Positions 21,913 to 33,085 of a stretch of DNA of 64,000 nt are shown here, in pieces. Below the pieces are notes generated by a model. The model made no database searches. It saw only the letters and a program-made list of their open reading frames with translations, and was not told the DNA's origin. Position numbers and translations under genes: made by a program. Location: NCBI GenBank assembly GCA_949775045.1, contig OX459106.1, forward strand, positions 3,715,384 to 3,779,383, given 5' to 3'. Position 1 is the first letter of the stretch; every line of letters begins with the position of its first letter. Origin of the DNA: Metridium senile (lineage: Eukaryota; Cnidaria; Anthozoa; Actiniaria; Metridiidae).

Positions 21913-23312
21913 CTAAGTGCATTACTTGCAAGTGCATCAAGGAAAATCAGTAAAAGTAATCAGTTGAGCATTTTTTCTAAATGGAGATTCTCTTTCAATT
22001 GTTTTTGATGACTTCATTTCACGTGACAAGCGAACGCTTACCCATAAAAGACTGCCATTGACAGAGGGATGCCGTTTGTCATATAATCCTGATGTTAAAC
22101 TTCAATAGTATGGTTGACCAAAAACAAAAAGAAGATCACTCAAGCTGAACTCTTTCTTTTGTTATTCCTGATATTCCTTTGTTACTAAATTACTAATGTT
22201 CTTTTTTCATGTGACAACATACTTGCAAGTAGGTGTATTCTTAGTAGATTTTTAATATTTTAGCAATGTTATATCAAAGAACTATTATAAATAAGCATTT
22301 ATTGAATCATGGTTAACAAGTTATTGTTATGGTAAATATCTATAATCTGATAGCTTTCCTTTCCTTAAATTGACAATTTAGATATTATATATGATAATGT
22401 TATTAGTGACCATTATGAAAATGGTCTAATAGACCTCTTTGATCATAAAATTAACAAAATAAATTGCTATTATCAGGCATCTCAAATCAGATAACCATTA
22501 ATGACGTGATTGACAAAATTAAGTTCGTCGCATGGGGTTCCTGTGTGTAACGCAATCTTGTAGTCCTAGACGTAATGTTTAAAGGCCTCCAATTCGGACT
22601 GGACCAGGGGTTTCAAGTCCTCGGCTTCGCCTCGGACTTGAAACCCCCGTCCAGTCCGAATTGGAGGCCTTTGAACTACTTCTAAAACGAATTAATTATT
22701 CATGAGGAATCTTTGAATAAAAATAAACAATTTGATATGGTAAAAAAAAAAATTAATGCCGAGGAGGGTTTAGTATGTAGCAAATAAAAGCAATCCTTAA
22801 AAATATCAATAATCAGTTCATAATTTAATGTTGATTGTCAATGTATTCCCACAAGGAAATACTAAAACAATCGCTTTTCAATTTTATTCAGAGGAATGCT
22901 AACGAACTTGAACGCTAATGACTTGATGACATTAAACAAACTTTACATTGAATGACTGAGTAGTATATGCGGAAGGTCTCTGTTCGAATCCTGGCGTTGG
23001 TACGCAAAGACTTTTTTCGACACAAATCGCCATCAAATAAATTATTTCTAAGTCTGATGATGTTTCTAAGTAGAGGGGGTAACTAATGTTTAAAGGTTTG
23101 GTTTGAATTATATGTAATACAAATAAGTATGATACTATAGGACTTGGTATCAAGTATCTGCATGTGATCAAAATCGCGCCATCGGGTTGGCCAATTACCT
23201 TATGAATAATTAATGAGTTTTTGAAGGTTGACTTCATTCACACAATGCTCTTCCGAAACAGTTCCAAATAAACCTCTTTACCTCCGTATTTCAGACCACG
23301 TGTTATTCCCTT
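21913..23312. other. 1.4 kb segment present only in the left arm
   Basis: The right arm joins 'cagctgatg' directly to 'ggaattgttc' (near 34236). The left arm has 1.4 kb between them. The right boundary lies in the centre of the hairpin 23283-23402, so the right arm keeps only half of that hairpin, which favours deletion in the right arm over insertion in the left. It contains the palindrome 22581-22672 and no gene. Confidence 0.7.
22581..22672. repeat. Perfect-looking hairpin, about 40 bp arms
   Basis: 'aaaggcctccaattcggact' pairs with 'agtccgaattggaggccttt', and 'tttcaagtcc' pairs with 'ggacttgaaa'. The loop is GC-rich. Confidence 0.9.
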
Positions 23313-23402
23313 GGGAATTGTTCTTTTATGATGAACGTGTTATATCATTTACATGTGAAAGAAACAATTCCCAAGGGGGGCATCACGTGATCTGAAATGG
23401 GA
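23283..23402. repeat. Hairpin bisected by the arm-specific breakpoint
   Basis: 'atttcagaccacgtg' pairs with 'cacgtgatctgaaat', and 'cccttgggaattgtt' pairs with 'aacaattcccaaggg'. Only the inner part remains in the right arm at about 34150-34235. Confidence 0.8.
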
Positions 23403-23672
23403 CAACAAACAAGGAAGGTAAAGAGGTCTATTCTCAGTGGTCGCTTACCGAAAAGAAAGCTCTTAAAAAGGATTATATCCTGCGTTTAGGGTAAGTTATA
23501 ATTCAAGTGACAGTTTGTTATCATATTTATGCTCAAATGTCGAAGTATTGCAAAAAGCGACCGAACTGCGAAAAGTTACTTATCGACTGTCAAGTAATTT
23601 GTCATAAAAGTTTGAAAAAAATTAGTTGAATTTCTCACTTAGCACAATCAGAGATTGATGAAAGTCATAAAG

Positions 23673-24111
23673 CTACGGTAATACGAGCAGCAAAATCGTC
23701 CAACTTGTCTCGCAACATCGCTGCAAAACAAGTTGGAAAGCGATGTTCCTCGTTTTTCCACCCGCGTACCAACTTGTCTCGCGTCAAAATGGCTTGTTGC
23801 AAGTTGAAAAAGTTTGTTGCAGAAAGTAGAAGATCGTTCTATTTTATGCAACAAAACTTGTAGATGTTGATCGTATTACCACACAAACCCAACTTGTCTC
23901 GCAGCAAAATGACGTCAAGCACGCCTCCATGTTTGTTTACTCGCTGTATTAACCAATCAGAAATTAGAATTCAACTCAACTTGCAACAAGCCATTTTGAC
24001 ACGAGACAAGTTGGTACGTGGGTGGAAAAACGCGCAACATCGCTTTCCAACTTTTTTTTGCAGCAATGTTGCGAGACAAGTTGGACGATTTTGCTGCTCG
24101 TATTACCGTAG
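23673..24111. mobile_element. 439 bp MITE with CTACGGTAATACGAGCAG ends
   Basis: Termini ctacggtaatacgagcag and its complement are perfect, and similarity extends far inwards. The word AACTTGTCTCGC (or its complement) occurs about six times in both orientations. A copy is at 33435-33873. The target duplication and superfamily are unclear. No ORF. Confidence 0.8.
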
Positions 24112-24881
24112 GTTAAGTCATTCTTATGCGAGATATCTTTAATAACAAACTTATTTTTACGGACTGAGAATTTGTTTCCTTTGCCGACCATGAAGCTTGC
24201 GTGACAAAACAATACCGCAGCGCGTCAAATTTTGGCATTATGACCCATGAAGGCTATGAATTATCGACTCTATTCAAACTGTTTTTGAGTGGCCCCAAAT
24301 TCTATTTTACGTATCAAAAGAAGGAATGTTTGTCTTGCCTTCACAAGTATTTAAATGTTCAGGATCACCATACCAGCGGAGATATTTTAGCGTAAACCTA
24401 GACAATTGTTACTGTCGCAAGATTTTCACTAAATTTACTAATTACTACTGAATTTGTACAAAATAGTACAATTTAGTATTAGTAAAGTTTCACGATCTTA
24501 CTAAATGCACTCTAAAGTTTACAGCATACTAATTTTAATTATGCAACTTATTACTTAAAAGTAATAAGTATAATATTTTTTTAATGTGAGGTATCAGTGC
24601 ATTTTATGAGGGCATGTAGAATAAAAACAACACTTCAACGTTTAGGAAGAAGTGAAGTGGGAAGCACGAGAAACACTTACTTCTTGAGTGCTCTCTTCAG
24701 TTTCTGAGTGCATTAATAGTGAACGGGAACGGAAAAGACTGCTCTATTTGATTTATTATATATTTGCTCATTTCAATTTACGCTAAATTATGTTAATTTC
24801 TATATTTAGCCGCTACATAACTGGCAATGGATTTGGTTATAAGACAAACAAAACAAATTATTTGAAAAAAGAAAAAGTTTT

Positions 24882-24887
24882 TTTATT
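24882..24887 (-). promoter_or_regulatory. Polyadenylation signal of ShKT gene B
   Basis: AATAAA on the minus strand at the same place as in copy A (4353-4358). Copies C and D carry ATTAAA here. Confidence 0.55.
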
Positions 24888-25238
24888 TCTCTAACAATGT
24901 GCCATGTTAAATACAGTGTATGGTAGAGTATTGATAAAAGTATCAGCTTGTTCATCTAAATGCATCCTACTTAACGAAATAGATCATTCGCGTGCTCAAA
25001 TGTATGGATGTGATAGGATCTTGAACTTACATTGCCAACTGTTGGTCCATGTTGCAGTAAATGCAAAACTTCGTATTTTCTCTCCGGTTAAGCAATACAT
25101 ATAGTTTGTAGCATCTTCGACAAGCATATCTGATACTTTTACCCCACCCTCCCCCTGTCTTGTGATTAAACTACTATTACAAGGTTATAGTGTAGTATTA
25201 CTGCAGAACGTTGTTGTCTTGTATTCATGACGTCACCA

Positions 25239-27778
25239 TTACACTGGGAATTTCTCTGCAATAAAACAAGAGTCAAGTATTGAGATACCAAAGATGTTCA
25301 GTTTTGCCGGGTTTTTTTATTAATTTTTACTTTAGTGTAGTGTAGTGTAGTGTAGTGTAGTGTAGTGTAGTGTAGTGTAGTGTAGTGTAGTGTAGTGTAG
25401 TGTAGTGTAGTGTAGTGTAGTGTAGTGTAGTGTAGTGTAGTGTAGTGTAGTGTAGTGTAGTGTAGTGTAGTGTAGTGTAGTGTAGTGTAGTGTAGTGTAG
25501 TGTAGTGTAGTGTAGTGTAGTGTAGTGTAGTGTAGTGTAGTGTAGTGTAGTGTAGTGTAGTGTAGTGTAGTGTAGTGTAGTGTAGTGTAGTGTAGTGTAG
25601 TGTAGTGTAGTGTAGTGTAGTGTAGTGTAGTGTAGTGTAGTGTAGTGTAGTGTAGTGTAGTGTAGTGTAGTGTAGTGTAGTGTAGTGTAGTGTAGTGTAG
25701 TGTAGTGTAGTGTAGTGTAGTGTAGTGTAGTGTAGTGTAGTGTAGTGTAGTGTAGTGTATTATTTATAGATGAAATAAGATACTTACTGATGCAGGTGTG
25801 GCACGTTTTACGGCAATTTGTTTTGACAAGTGCATTTCTACATTTGTTTTTCAGTTTTTGACAGCTATAAGTTGACAACACGTTCTTGCATCCTGGAATA
25901 AATAATTATTGTTACATTAGTATTAGCTAACAGACACCTCCAAGACTGAATGTTCAAGGTCTTGTTGTTTTAGATGTTTCTAAATGTTGTCTGTAAATTT
26001 AGTGTACTTCTATCTCAATATAATATATTACATCTGTTACATACAGAAAGGGGCGCAACAAGTCAAGAAAGTTGGCCAGGGTTGTATTATCTGCTAATAT
26101 CTGCAATAAACACAAGACCCAATGCAGCCTACATTATACACTTTGCCTATTCTTACTATTACTTAATAATCAAGAACAAGTACATTCTTAACTCTCTTGC
26201 CGGTTTATTGCTATAAGTCTGGGTTTTTTTTAGAAAAAAGACCAAAGTACTCACGGCAGGTTGCTGCGCAAAGATATTTCCTCAACACTGAATATTTACA
26301 GTAACGATAATCAAGGACGTAATAACAACTCCTGTTGCTGAGTTTATCCACGATCCATTTCCGGCCTCGAGCTCGTTTTTCCACGGCCTCATCTTCCATC
26401 TCTGCAAGAAACAAGGACCATGTTGACTATTTGAAAGTCAGCTAAAATATAGATCGGCATTGATTGAGCATTACTTTAGGGGGAGGGGGGAAGAGAAACG
26501 GATAAAGGAAGAGGGAGGGAATGGTTCTAAAAGGACCTCAAAAAGACTGTGTGAAATCACTGGAAGCAATAAGGTGGAGTGGAGAGAGAAATATTGGGGA
26601 CATGTATGTGAGAAAACCATTATGAAATAATAGCTGAAATAATGTTCCCCTTTCCACTTACTTGGCTCAAGCATCTCTGGGTCGGGCATGGGCAGTCCAT
26701 TGTCTGCAATCAACATATATATTACAAATTAGAGGAATATACGATAAACAAACTGACCAATAGTTAAAGGGCTTACCACTCATCAGTTTTTGCAGTTCCT
26801 TAAAATCATCACTGTCCTGATCTAGTAAAGAAAAAAACAATGTATCATGAATAGAGGTGACAAGAATGGTAAGGAAACTTCGCACTATTTAATCATTTGT
26901 ATGTATATGATAATGGATGAGCTCCGAGGCTTATTGTATTCTCATTGTTTTCGAAGGAAAACCACTTACTAACAACTCCCAAAGGGCCCATTAACTAAAC
27001 AATTGTTTTTGTCCGTCCCATGGGACCAATGCCAACAATGTCGTTTGTAACAAGTTTCAAGAAAAATAAATTTCGCTTTTATTTAAACCAAAACTGATAT
27101 CGGTTGGTCAGATAGCATACAGCGTTAGGTGTAGGAATTCGAAGGCAGAGATTGCGGGTTCGAATCTCGTTGGTGTCATTTGATTTTTTCTTTCTTTAAA
27201 TTCAAATTTTCAAAAAAAAATTCAAAGTCTAAGTTTCATATCCATTAAAGTATCTTTCAAATCTCGATCTGCATCAAAATAATAACCTCTAGCTCCAAAT
27301 AATAACCTCTGGTTCCAATTGAGTGACTACAATAATGACCTATGAATAATTAATTCATCAGCCCCACTCTTCCCTGCTGAATTCAAAACCCTCCCAAGCT
27401 TGAAGATTCTCGTAAATAATGACTACTTCGAAACAATGAAAGTGTGTATTAATTCACACTCAGATAGACTTGGTTCACGTCACCTAAAATAGAAAAAGCC
27501 CGCTAAACTAATGGTCAAGCAAATCAGGGTGTTCTTCTAATCACGATCAATAAACGTTTAAAAGGCAGACAAGATATCCAATCTTAAAGTTTTCCCCGGG
27601 AAAAAAGACAAACCCTTGCAGGTGTCATGCGATTTCAAATTGATGTGATGTCAAATAAAACTGTTAGTAATTATCTAATTTACATGACTCTACCAAGTGA
27701 ACACTAACCTATTTGTTCGCATTGAGATGTCATAAAGACAGCAAACAGAACCACCAAGGCAATAGTGAACTGATTCAT
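25239..27778 (-). CDS. ShKT-domain secreted peptide precursor, copy B (6 exons)
   Basis: Exons (high to low): 27709-27778, 26777-26821, 26662-26703, 26255-26401, 25788-25892, 25239-25255. They total 426 nt, 141 residues, GT-AG borders, all introns phase 1. The architecture is as in copy A: signal peptide, acidic propeptide with DQDSDDFKEL, Lys-Arg processing site, a four-cysteine segment (C-x8-C-x9-C-x3-C) and a six-cysteine ShKT domain (C-x8-C-x6-C-x8-C-x3-C-x2-C) with CRKTC. Exon 4 is 15 nt longer than in A, adding basic residues (RARGRK) after the processing site. Intron 4 is 362 nt and contains an insertion missing from A. The frame looks intact, so it is probably functional. A toxin role is inferred, not shown. 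Confidence 0.85.
25335..25759 (-). repeat. (CTACA)n array in the last intron of gene B
   Basis: About 425 bp of pure repeat (TGTAG on the plus strand) between exons 5 and 6. The exon 5 frame continues through the donor and the whole array without a stop, giving a TTLHY-type repeat if the intron were retained. Confidence 0.97.
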
Positions 27779-27886
27779 AGTGTCGACAAGCAAGTTGCAA
27801 GTGGCGAGTATTTCAGGTTTTCTGCAGTGATGTGAGCTCTCGTAGACAGATCAACTAAGACTGACTTTGATGTCAACATGCACTCA

Positions 27887-27945
27887 TTTTATATGATTTT
27901 TACGGACCATAGATTCAAGAAAATTGAAAAACAGGACGTCATTGG
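27887..27945 (-). promoter_or_regulatory. Core promoter of ShKT gene B
   Basis: TATAAAA at 27887-27893 and CCAATGACGTC at 27935-27945 on the minus strand, spaced as in copies A, C and D. Confidence 0.65.
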
Positions 27946-28204
27946 TGCTCTAGTCTCTTGAAGAGAAGTCAACCGGACAATATCGGTGATAATACTTAAT
28001 GAATACTTACGTATTGAATAATAATATTCATTATATAAATAACAGTGGTTTACAGGGATTTCTGCCACTGAGAAATATCTTATTTTAACACATATAAAAA
28101 ACAATATAATCTTACATGTGAAAGTATCATTTCTCAATACTGACTGACATTATTATAATCTCCGTGTTTATATTTAAACAACATTGTAGTGCGACTCTGT
28201 TTTG

Positions 28205-28344
28205 ATATGCATGGTTTAAAACTTTAGAATTGAATACTGGGCCTTTTAACCAACGCAGCCACGTATTTTTACTGGGAGACTTTAATCATACAATGAGATG
28301 GTTAAAACCAATAGATAATAGAGAAGCACAAATACCTTGAAATG
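28205..28344 (+). pseudogene. LINE endonuclease fragment (block B)
   Basis: The frame includes TGPFNQRSHVFLLGDFNHTM and ends at a stop. LLGDFN is the APE-type endonuclease signature of CR1/L2-like LINEs. The same fragment occurs at about 49245-49382 (+) and inverted at about 32270-32372, 53335-53437 and 58795-58897, carried by the duplications. Confidence 0.6.
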
Positions 28345-31107
28345 AAAACATAACAACGTTACTAACTAATAGTATTTATTTTGATACGTGACAGTATTAA
28401 GTTAGCATCACCCAACCATGCAGAAACAACAACGGCCAACTCGTTAGGGACGGACCAGTAGATATTCATTATGTAATGGCCCGTGTCATGGTCAGTCCCT
28501 CACAACATTACTTATTTTTATTGACAGTGATTAATGTCCACTAAATAGAAACTAGCATACAAGCGCACGGAGATGCGTGCACTCACTCGTGAGGTGTCGT
28601 ATTTGAACAATCGTAGATAAATACTGATATCTCCACGCGCACATGTACCACTCTCTATCTATCATAAGACCTAGAACTAGTACATAAAAAGAGAACGCAA
28701 TAGATAAAAGACAGTTTGCTTATTACTAAAAGATTATAGAATAAGAGAGGGAATCCCTGTGACTCATCATAAGCATCCTTCAATGCTACTTTTAGAACAC
28801 GAACTATTTTTTGGTTTGTTACCATTCCCGCGCGGTCATGCACCCATCAACCAAGAATCTTGTTTCGAGTAATATAATTAACTAATGACAAATGAATAAA
28901 GAAAAACACGGAAAATAATAACAGGGCTACAAAATTATTTCTTATCATAAATAAGCGGTCCGCTAAATAAAACAAAACTAAAGCCGTGAGCTAATCAGTA
29001 AAGCGAAGTACAGCGCCCTGGACGTTGAAGTGTTTTTCTTCTACAATACCCTAATAATATGCACTGATACCTCACATTAAAAAATATTATACTTATTATA
29101 TATTCCATTTACTCCGACGGAGGGCTAAAGCTCGAAAAGTCAGGTAAAGTTAAGGCAATGTTTTTACCGTGTTAAAAAAATCATTATATTACCTATCGTT
29201 TAAATCAAACACCGACACAGCCTATACTAGTTTACTCGCTAGTTCCATTTATTATTCCGATTACTTAATTTAATACTATGCTGTAAACTTTATGATTAAA
29301 GCTCATATCAGAACTTGTTAAGAAGATCTTGATAGTTGCGCCATTTAATATCACACGTAAGATTGTACTAGAACATTTAGATAAACCAGCCATGTGGAAA
29401 AGGTTGACAATGGGTTCTTTAAATTCCGAAATATTTTAAATCGTCTAGGCATGCATGTGCTGCCACGTCTACAAACTATATTTTTACAAAGACTATATAT
29501 GAATATCAAGCCCTTATTACTAATAAATTAAAGCTCACTCGATAAAGTTTTCTTTTTCATTACTTGTCTACGTAACAGACTCGAAAATATCACAGGTTAA
29601 TGGGACAAACGACAAACAGCAAATGGAGATTGCACGGCCGAAAGGCATTGTGGTTACGCATGCAATATACGCGAGTGTTTCACTAGATTCAGTGTTAAGC
29701 ACAGTTTCATAATAAAACTATAATCACTTCCTCACTAAATGGGGCTGGTATTATACAGTTAATTGTTTTTCTGACAAACCGTTCTTGAAATATGGTTTTC
29801 TGCAAAACTGGAAAACCTTGAGCAAACTTGTTGAGATCAATCTAATGAAGTAGATGTCACAACATATCCAAATATGGCTATCATTATATGAAACATTTTG
29901 TACTAGAAGACTACAATGGTATATATTTACACCATGATATTGCAGGTTTATTCAGCAAGGTGAATTATTTAAAAAAAAAAAACAGAATAAACATCAGGAG
30001 TTGGTCACGATATTTGATATTTATTTTCTATATTGGCTTTCGTTCCACAACGTCATTTATTTATGGATATGATTTATAGGCTTTTATCATGACTTTGTAA
30101 TCACAATTAGACTCACAGTAGTCAGTAGCCAGGACGAAGGTCAAATGCATAAGGGCTATCGACTCGTAGCCATAAGGGCGAAGGGTCTAATTGTTCAGCT
30201 TTTAAAACCAACTAGTAGGTCAAACTATACCATATTTTGAAAGAAAAATAACATTTCAATCGTTTTATTTTGACAAAAGGCATATAATCGAAGGAGAATT
30301 AGCGAGCGCGCGCTCAATGACGTCAAAATGCATTCCAACACATCAAAAATATTCATTTTTTTTTTAATTTTCTCCCTCAAAATTGTATTTTAGGCTGCAA
30401 ATAACACAATGTTAATGCATAAAATACAATCAAAGCAGAGGAATCAATATATATTCAAATATGGCTATCATTATATGAAAAACACTTTGTTCTAGAAGAC
30501 TACAATGGTCTATATTTACACCACGATATTGCACCGCGTCTAGGCATAGTGAATTTTGTAAAAGCTCCATCAGGCGTTGGTCACGTTCTGAAGTTTTGAA
30601 ACATTGTTTATTTGAAATAGCATAATTCTAGTGCATAAAACACATGTTCGCTGTTACTCATTATACAGTTAAAAATTGAAATTTCAATTTCTAAAAACAA
30701 ATTTTGTTTTGGAATACTTGTAATTAAATATACTGATATAAATAGACCGTTCATTAGAGTACTAATATTAGAGTGAGGACATTAAACCCGTGAAACAAAA
30801 TTAAATTGTCAAGGTGTAATAGTCAAATAGATACAAAAGAAAACGGTGTATTAGTCTAAAATCTATTTCACGAGTTGTAATAGATCGTAATAGTCATGTA
30901 AAGACAACAAAATACAAAACAACCTTTTTAAACTTTTTTTAGTTTAGTTTAGTTTAGTTTATTTGTCACACAAATACAATTTCAAAAATAATACTAATAA
31001 AATATATATAGATGTGACGTGCTTTCTTTTTCATTCAGCTTCGTTCGCTCGTTCAGCAAGTGTTTTTTGACCTAAACTCCACAAAAAGCGATAAAAAAGT
31101 AAACAAA
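28345..31107. other. Non-coding interior of block B
   Basis: It contains a diverged direct repeat (about 29866-30030 and 30456-30600; shared 'atggctatcattatatga'). It also contains sequences mirrored at 54300-55330 in block D and a short TTTAG run near 30940. No gene was found. Confidence 0.5.
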
Positions 31108-31188
31108 ATGGAGCCAGAACGATTTGTAAACTTTGAAATTTCACAGGAGGGTTACGTAGAGTCTCGAAAAGAAAAACTCGAAGGATAA
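31108..31188 (+). other. 26-codon open frame kept in blocks B and C
   Basis: It starts MEPERFVNFEISQ and ends at TAA. The C counterpart is 52144-52224 with three residue changes. It may be a lost gene's first exon or chance, and I do not recognise it. Confidence 0.2.
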
Positions 31189-31317
31189 GACATAGAAAAT
31201 TGATATAAAATTGCTGAAACATTTTTTGACGGCCCAGCTAGCGAAAAGTCAACGAGCTATCTCTACAAGCTGACTAGATAAATATCTAGCAGAGTTCATT
31301 CGCTCTGTGATAAGAAA

Positions 31318-31470
31318 TCAAGGAGATTAGTCTCTTGAAAGAAGGTCAACCGGACAATATCGGTGATAATACTTAATAAATACTTACGTATTGAAATTAA
31401 TAATATTCATTATATAAATAACAGTGGTTGACAGGGAATAAAGCCACTGACAAGTAGCGTATTTGAAAAC
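31318..31470 (-). repeat. Orphan copy of the distal ShKT promoter segment
   Basis: It matches the region upstream of gene B (about 27955-28090) in the same orientation, including 'tcaaccggacaatatcggtg'. It lacks the TATA and CRE parts and no gene follows. The block C counterpart is at about 52370-52505. A poly-C run lies close by (31566-31576; in C 52599-52616). Confidence 0.65.
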
Positions 31471-31579
31471 ATGTAAACATGAAAAAAGAAATGCCATTCC
31501 ATTTTAATTTTGAGCGAAGAAATATCGTGCCCAACCCCCTACCCCCTAACTCAATCCCCTTACCCCCCCCCCCCCCTGA

Positions 31580-32460
31580 AAGTAGTATTAAAGGATGCAT
31601 ATTATGAGTCACAGGGATTCCTTCTCTTATTTTATAATGTTTTAGTAATAAGCAAACTGTCTTTTAATTTAATTTATCCATTGCGTTCTCTTTTTATGTA
31701 CTAGTTCTAGGTCTTATGATAGATAGAGAGTGGTACATGTACGCGCGGAAAAATATGGTATTTATCAACGAGTGTTCAAATACGACACCTCACGAGTGAG
31801 TGCACGCATCTCCGTGCGTTTGTATGCTATTTTCTATTTAGTGGACATTAATCACTGTCAATAAAGACAAGTAATGTTGTGAGGGACTGACCATGACACG
31901 GGCCATTACATAATGAATATCTACTGGTCCGTCCCTAACAAGTTGGCCGTTGTTGTTTCTGCATGGTTGGGTGATGCTAACTTAATACTGTCACGTATCA
32001 AAATAAATACTATTAGCTAGTAACGTTGTTTTCATTTCAAGGTTTTAGTGATTCTCTATTATCTAAGAAGAGATAGTTTTACTACATACTGTATTTGTTA
32101 GTATATTTTTCGCATTTTACGTATAATTCTATTATTAGTTATATTTAATTAAGGAGGAGTAGGATATTCAATTGGGACAAATTTTCTGTTTCCTTCTCCT
32201 GTCGCAAGTATATATTCTTTATTAGTTGAAAATTGTATCATTGTGACAAATAAATAAAGTATATACTAAACTATTGGTTTTAACCATCTCATTGTATGAT
32301 TAAAGTCTCCCAGTAAAAATACGTGACTGCGTTGGTTAAAAGGCCCAGTATTCAATTCTAAAGTTTTAAACCATGCATATCAAAACAGAATTACACTACA
32401 ATGTTGTTTAAATATAAACACGGAGATTATAATACTCTCAGTCAGTATTGAGAAATTATA
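31580..32460 (-). repeat. Inverted copy of 28140-28850 within block B
   Basis: It contains, in reverse complement, 'gggacggaccagtagatat' and the LLGDFN LINE fragment of the gene-proximal flank. Block B therefore holds an internal inverted duplication about 3 kb across. Confidence 0.8.
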
Positions 32461-32817
32461 CTTTCATATGTAAGAGTATCGTATTTTTATATTTTTTCTC
32501 AACGAGGCTAGGAAGGCAACAGTTAACTGAAAACAAATTCAGTTCTCTGTAACTTTGATTCCAAATAGCTTCACCTGAATTATTTATTTATAGCAGTAAA
32601 ACGTTTGAATGTTTTTCTAAAATAAAGTACACAACTGTGTTGTTTCTTTTTAATGAATTTTGACTTAGTGCGAGCGCTACTGACGCCGGCATAACACAGT
32701 TTTTAGTTTTGGTTGAGAAAGCCAGATATTGAAGATTTTGGCTTGGAACTGACAAATTTGTCTTGAACTTTTCTTGATTCTTCTGTTGTTAATGTATTTT
32801 ATAGTATTTTTTTTTTA

Positions 32818-33070
32818 GAGTAGATACAACACAGTATATTGCGTAAATCATGCATTCAGGATGACACTTTATAGTGAGTAAATAAAACTCTATAGTGAGT
32901 AAACCCAACTCATTATTGAGTAAAAGTGAGGTTAAACTCAATATATTGAGTACATTGTACTCAATGGTGCGTCTTCATCTACTTTACTCTCAAGAATGAG
33001 TTGGGTTTACTCACTATAAAGTGTTATCCTGAATGCATGGTTAACGCAATATACTGTGTTGTATCTACTC
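32818..33070. mobile_element. 253 bp MITE at the junction of block B and the right arm
   Basis: Terminal inverted repeats begin GAGTAGATACAACACAG, and the inner arms contain 'actttatagtgagtaaa'. No clear target duplication. Homology of the B and C blocks stops just before it. Confidence 0.8.
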
Positions 33071-33085
33071 AGCCGTTTTTGCAGT

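Larger units (their letters stand above)
18333..24461 (+). repeat. Left arm of large inverted repeat flanking ShKT copy B
   Basis: Sequence from about 18333 to 24461 recurs in reverse complement at 33086-37860. Matching landmarks include the MITEs at 18606 and 23673, the palindrome at 18889 and the TAAATGTAATAA cluster at 20712. The left arm is longer mainly because of the 1.4 kb segment 21913-23312. Divergence looks like a few percent by eye. The loop (24462-33085) holds the copy B gene. Confidence 0.9.
24342..32803 (+). repeat. Segmental duplication block B
   Basis: It is directly repeated as block C at 42789-53864, apart from the TTAA transposon and the longer satellite in C. Left limits are 'cacaagtatttaaatg' at 24342 and 42789. 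Right limits are 'gtattttat' at about 32803 and 53864. By eye, 26.8-31 kb is almost identical to C and 24.3-26.7 kb differs by about 3 percent. Confidence 0.92.

Noticed and set aside
22975..23010. B-box-like GTTCGAATCC
   Set aside because: No A box at the right distance and no stem pairing.
25327..25881. 184-codon minus-strand frame with TTLHY repeats
   Set aside because: Same artefact in gene B: exon 5 plus the satellite.
27110..27178. Possible tRNA (GGTTCGAATCTC, repeated near 48138-48206)
   Set aside because: No cloverleaf could be drawn by hand. It is probably a B-box-like word or SINE remnant.
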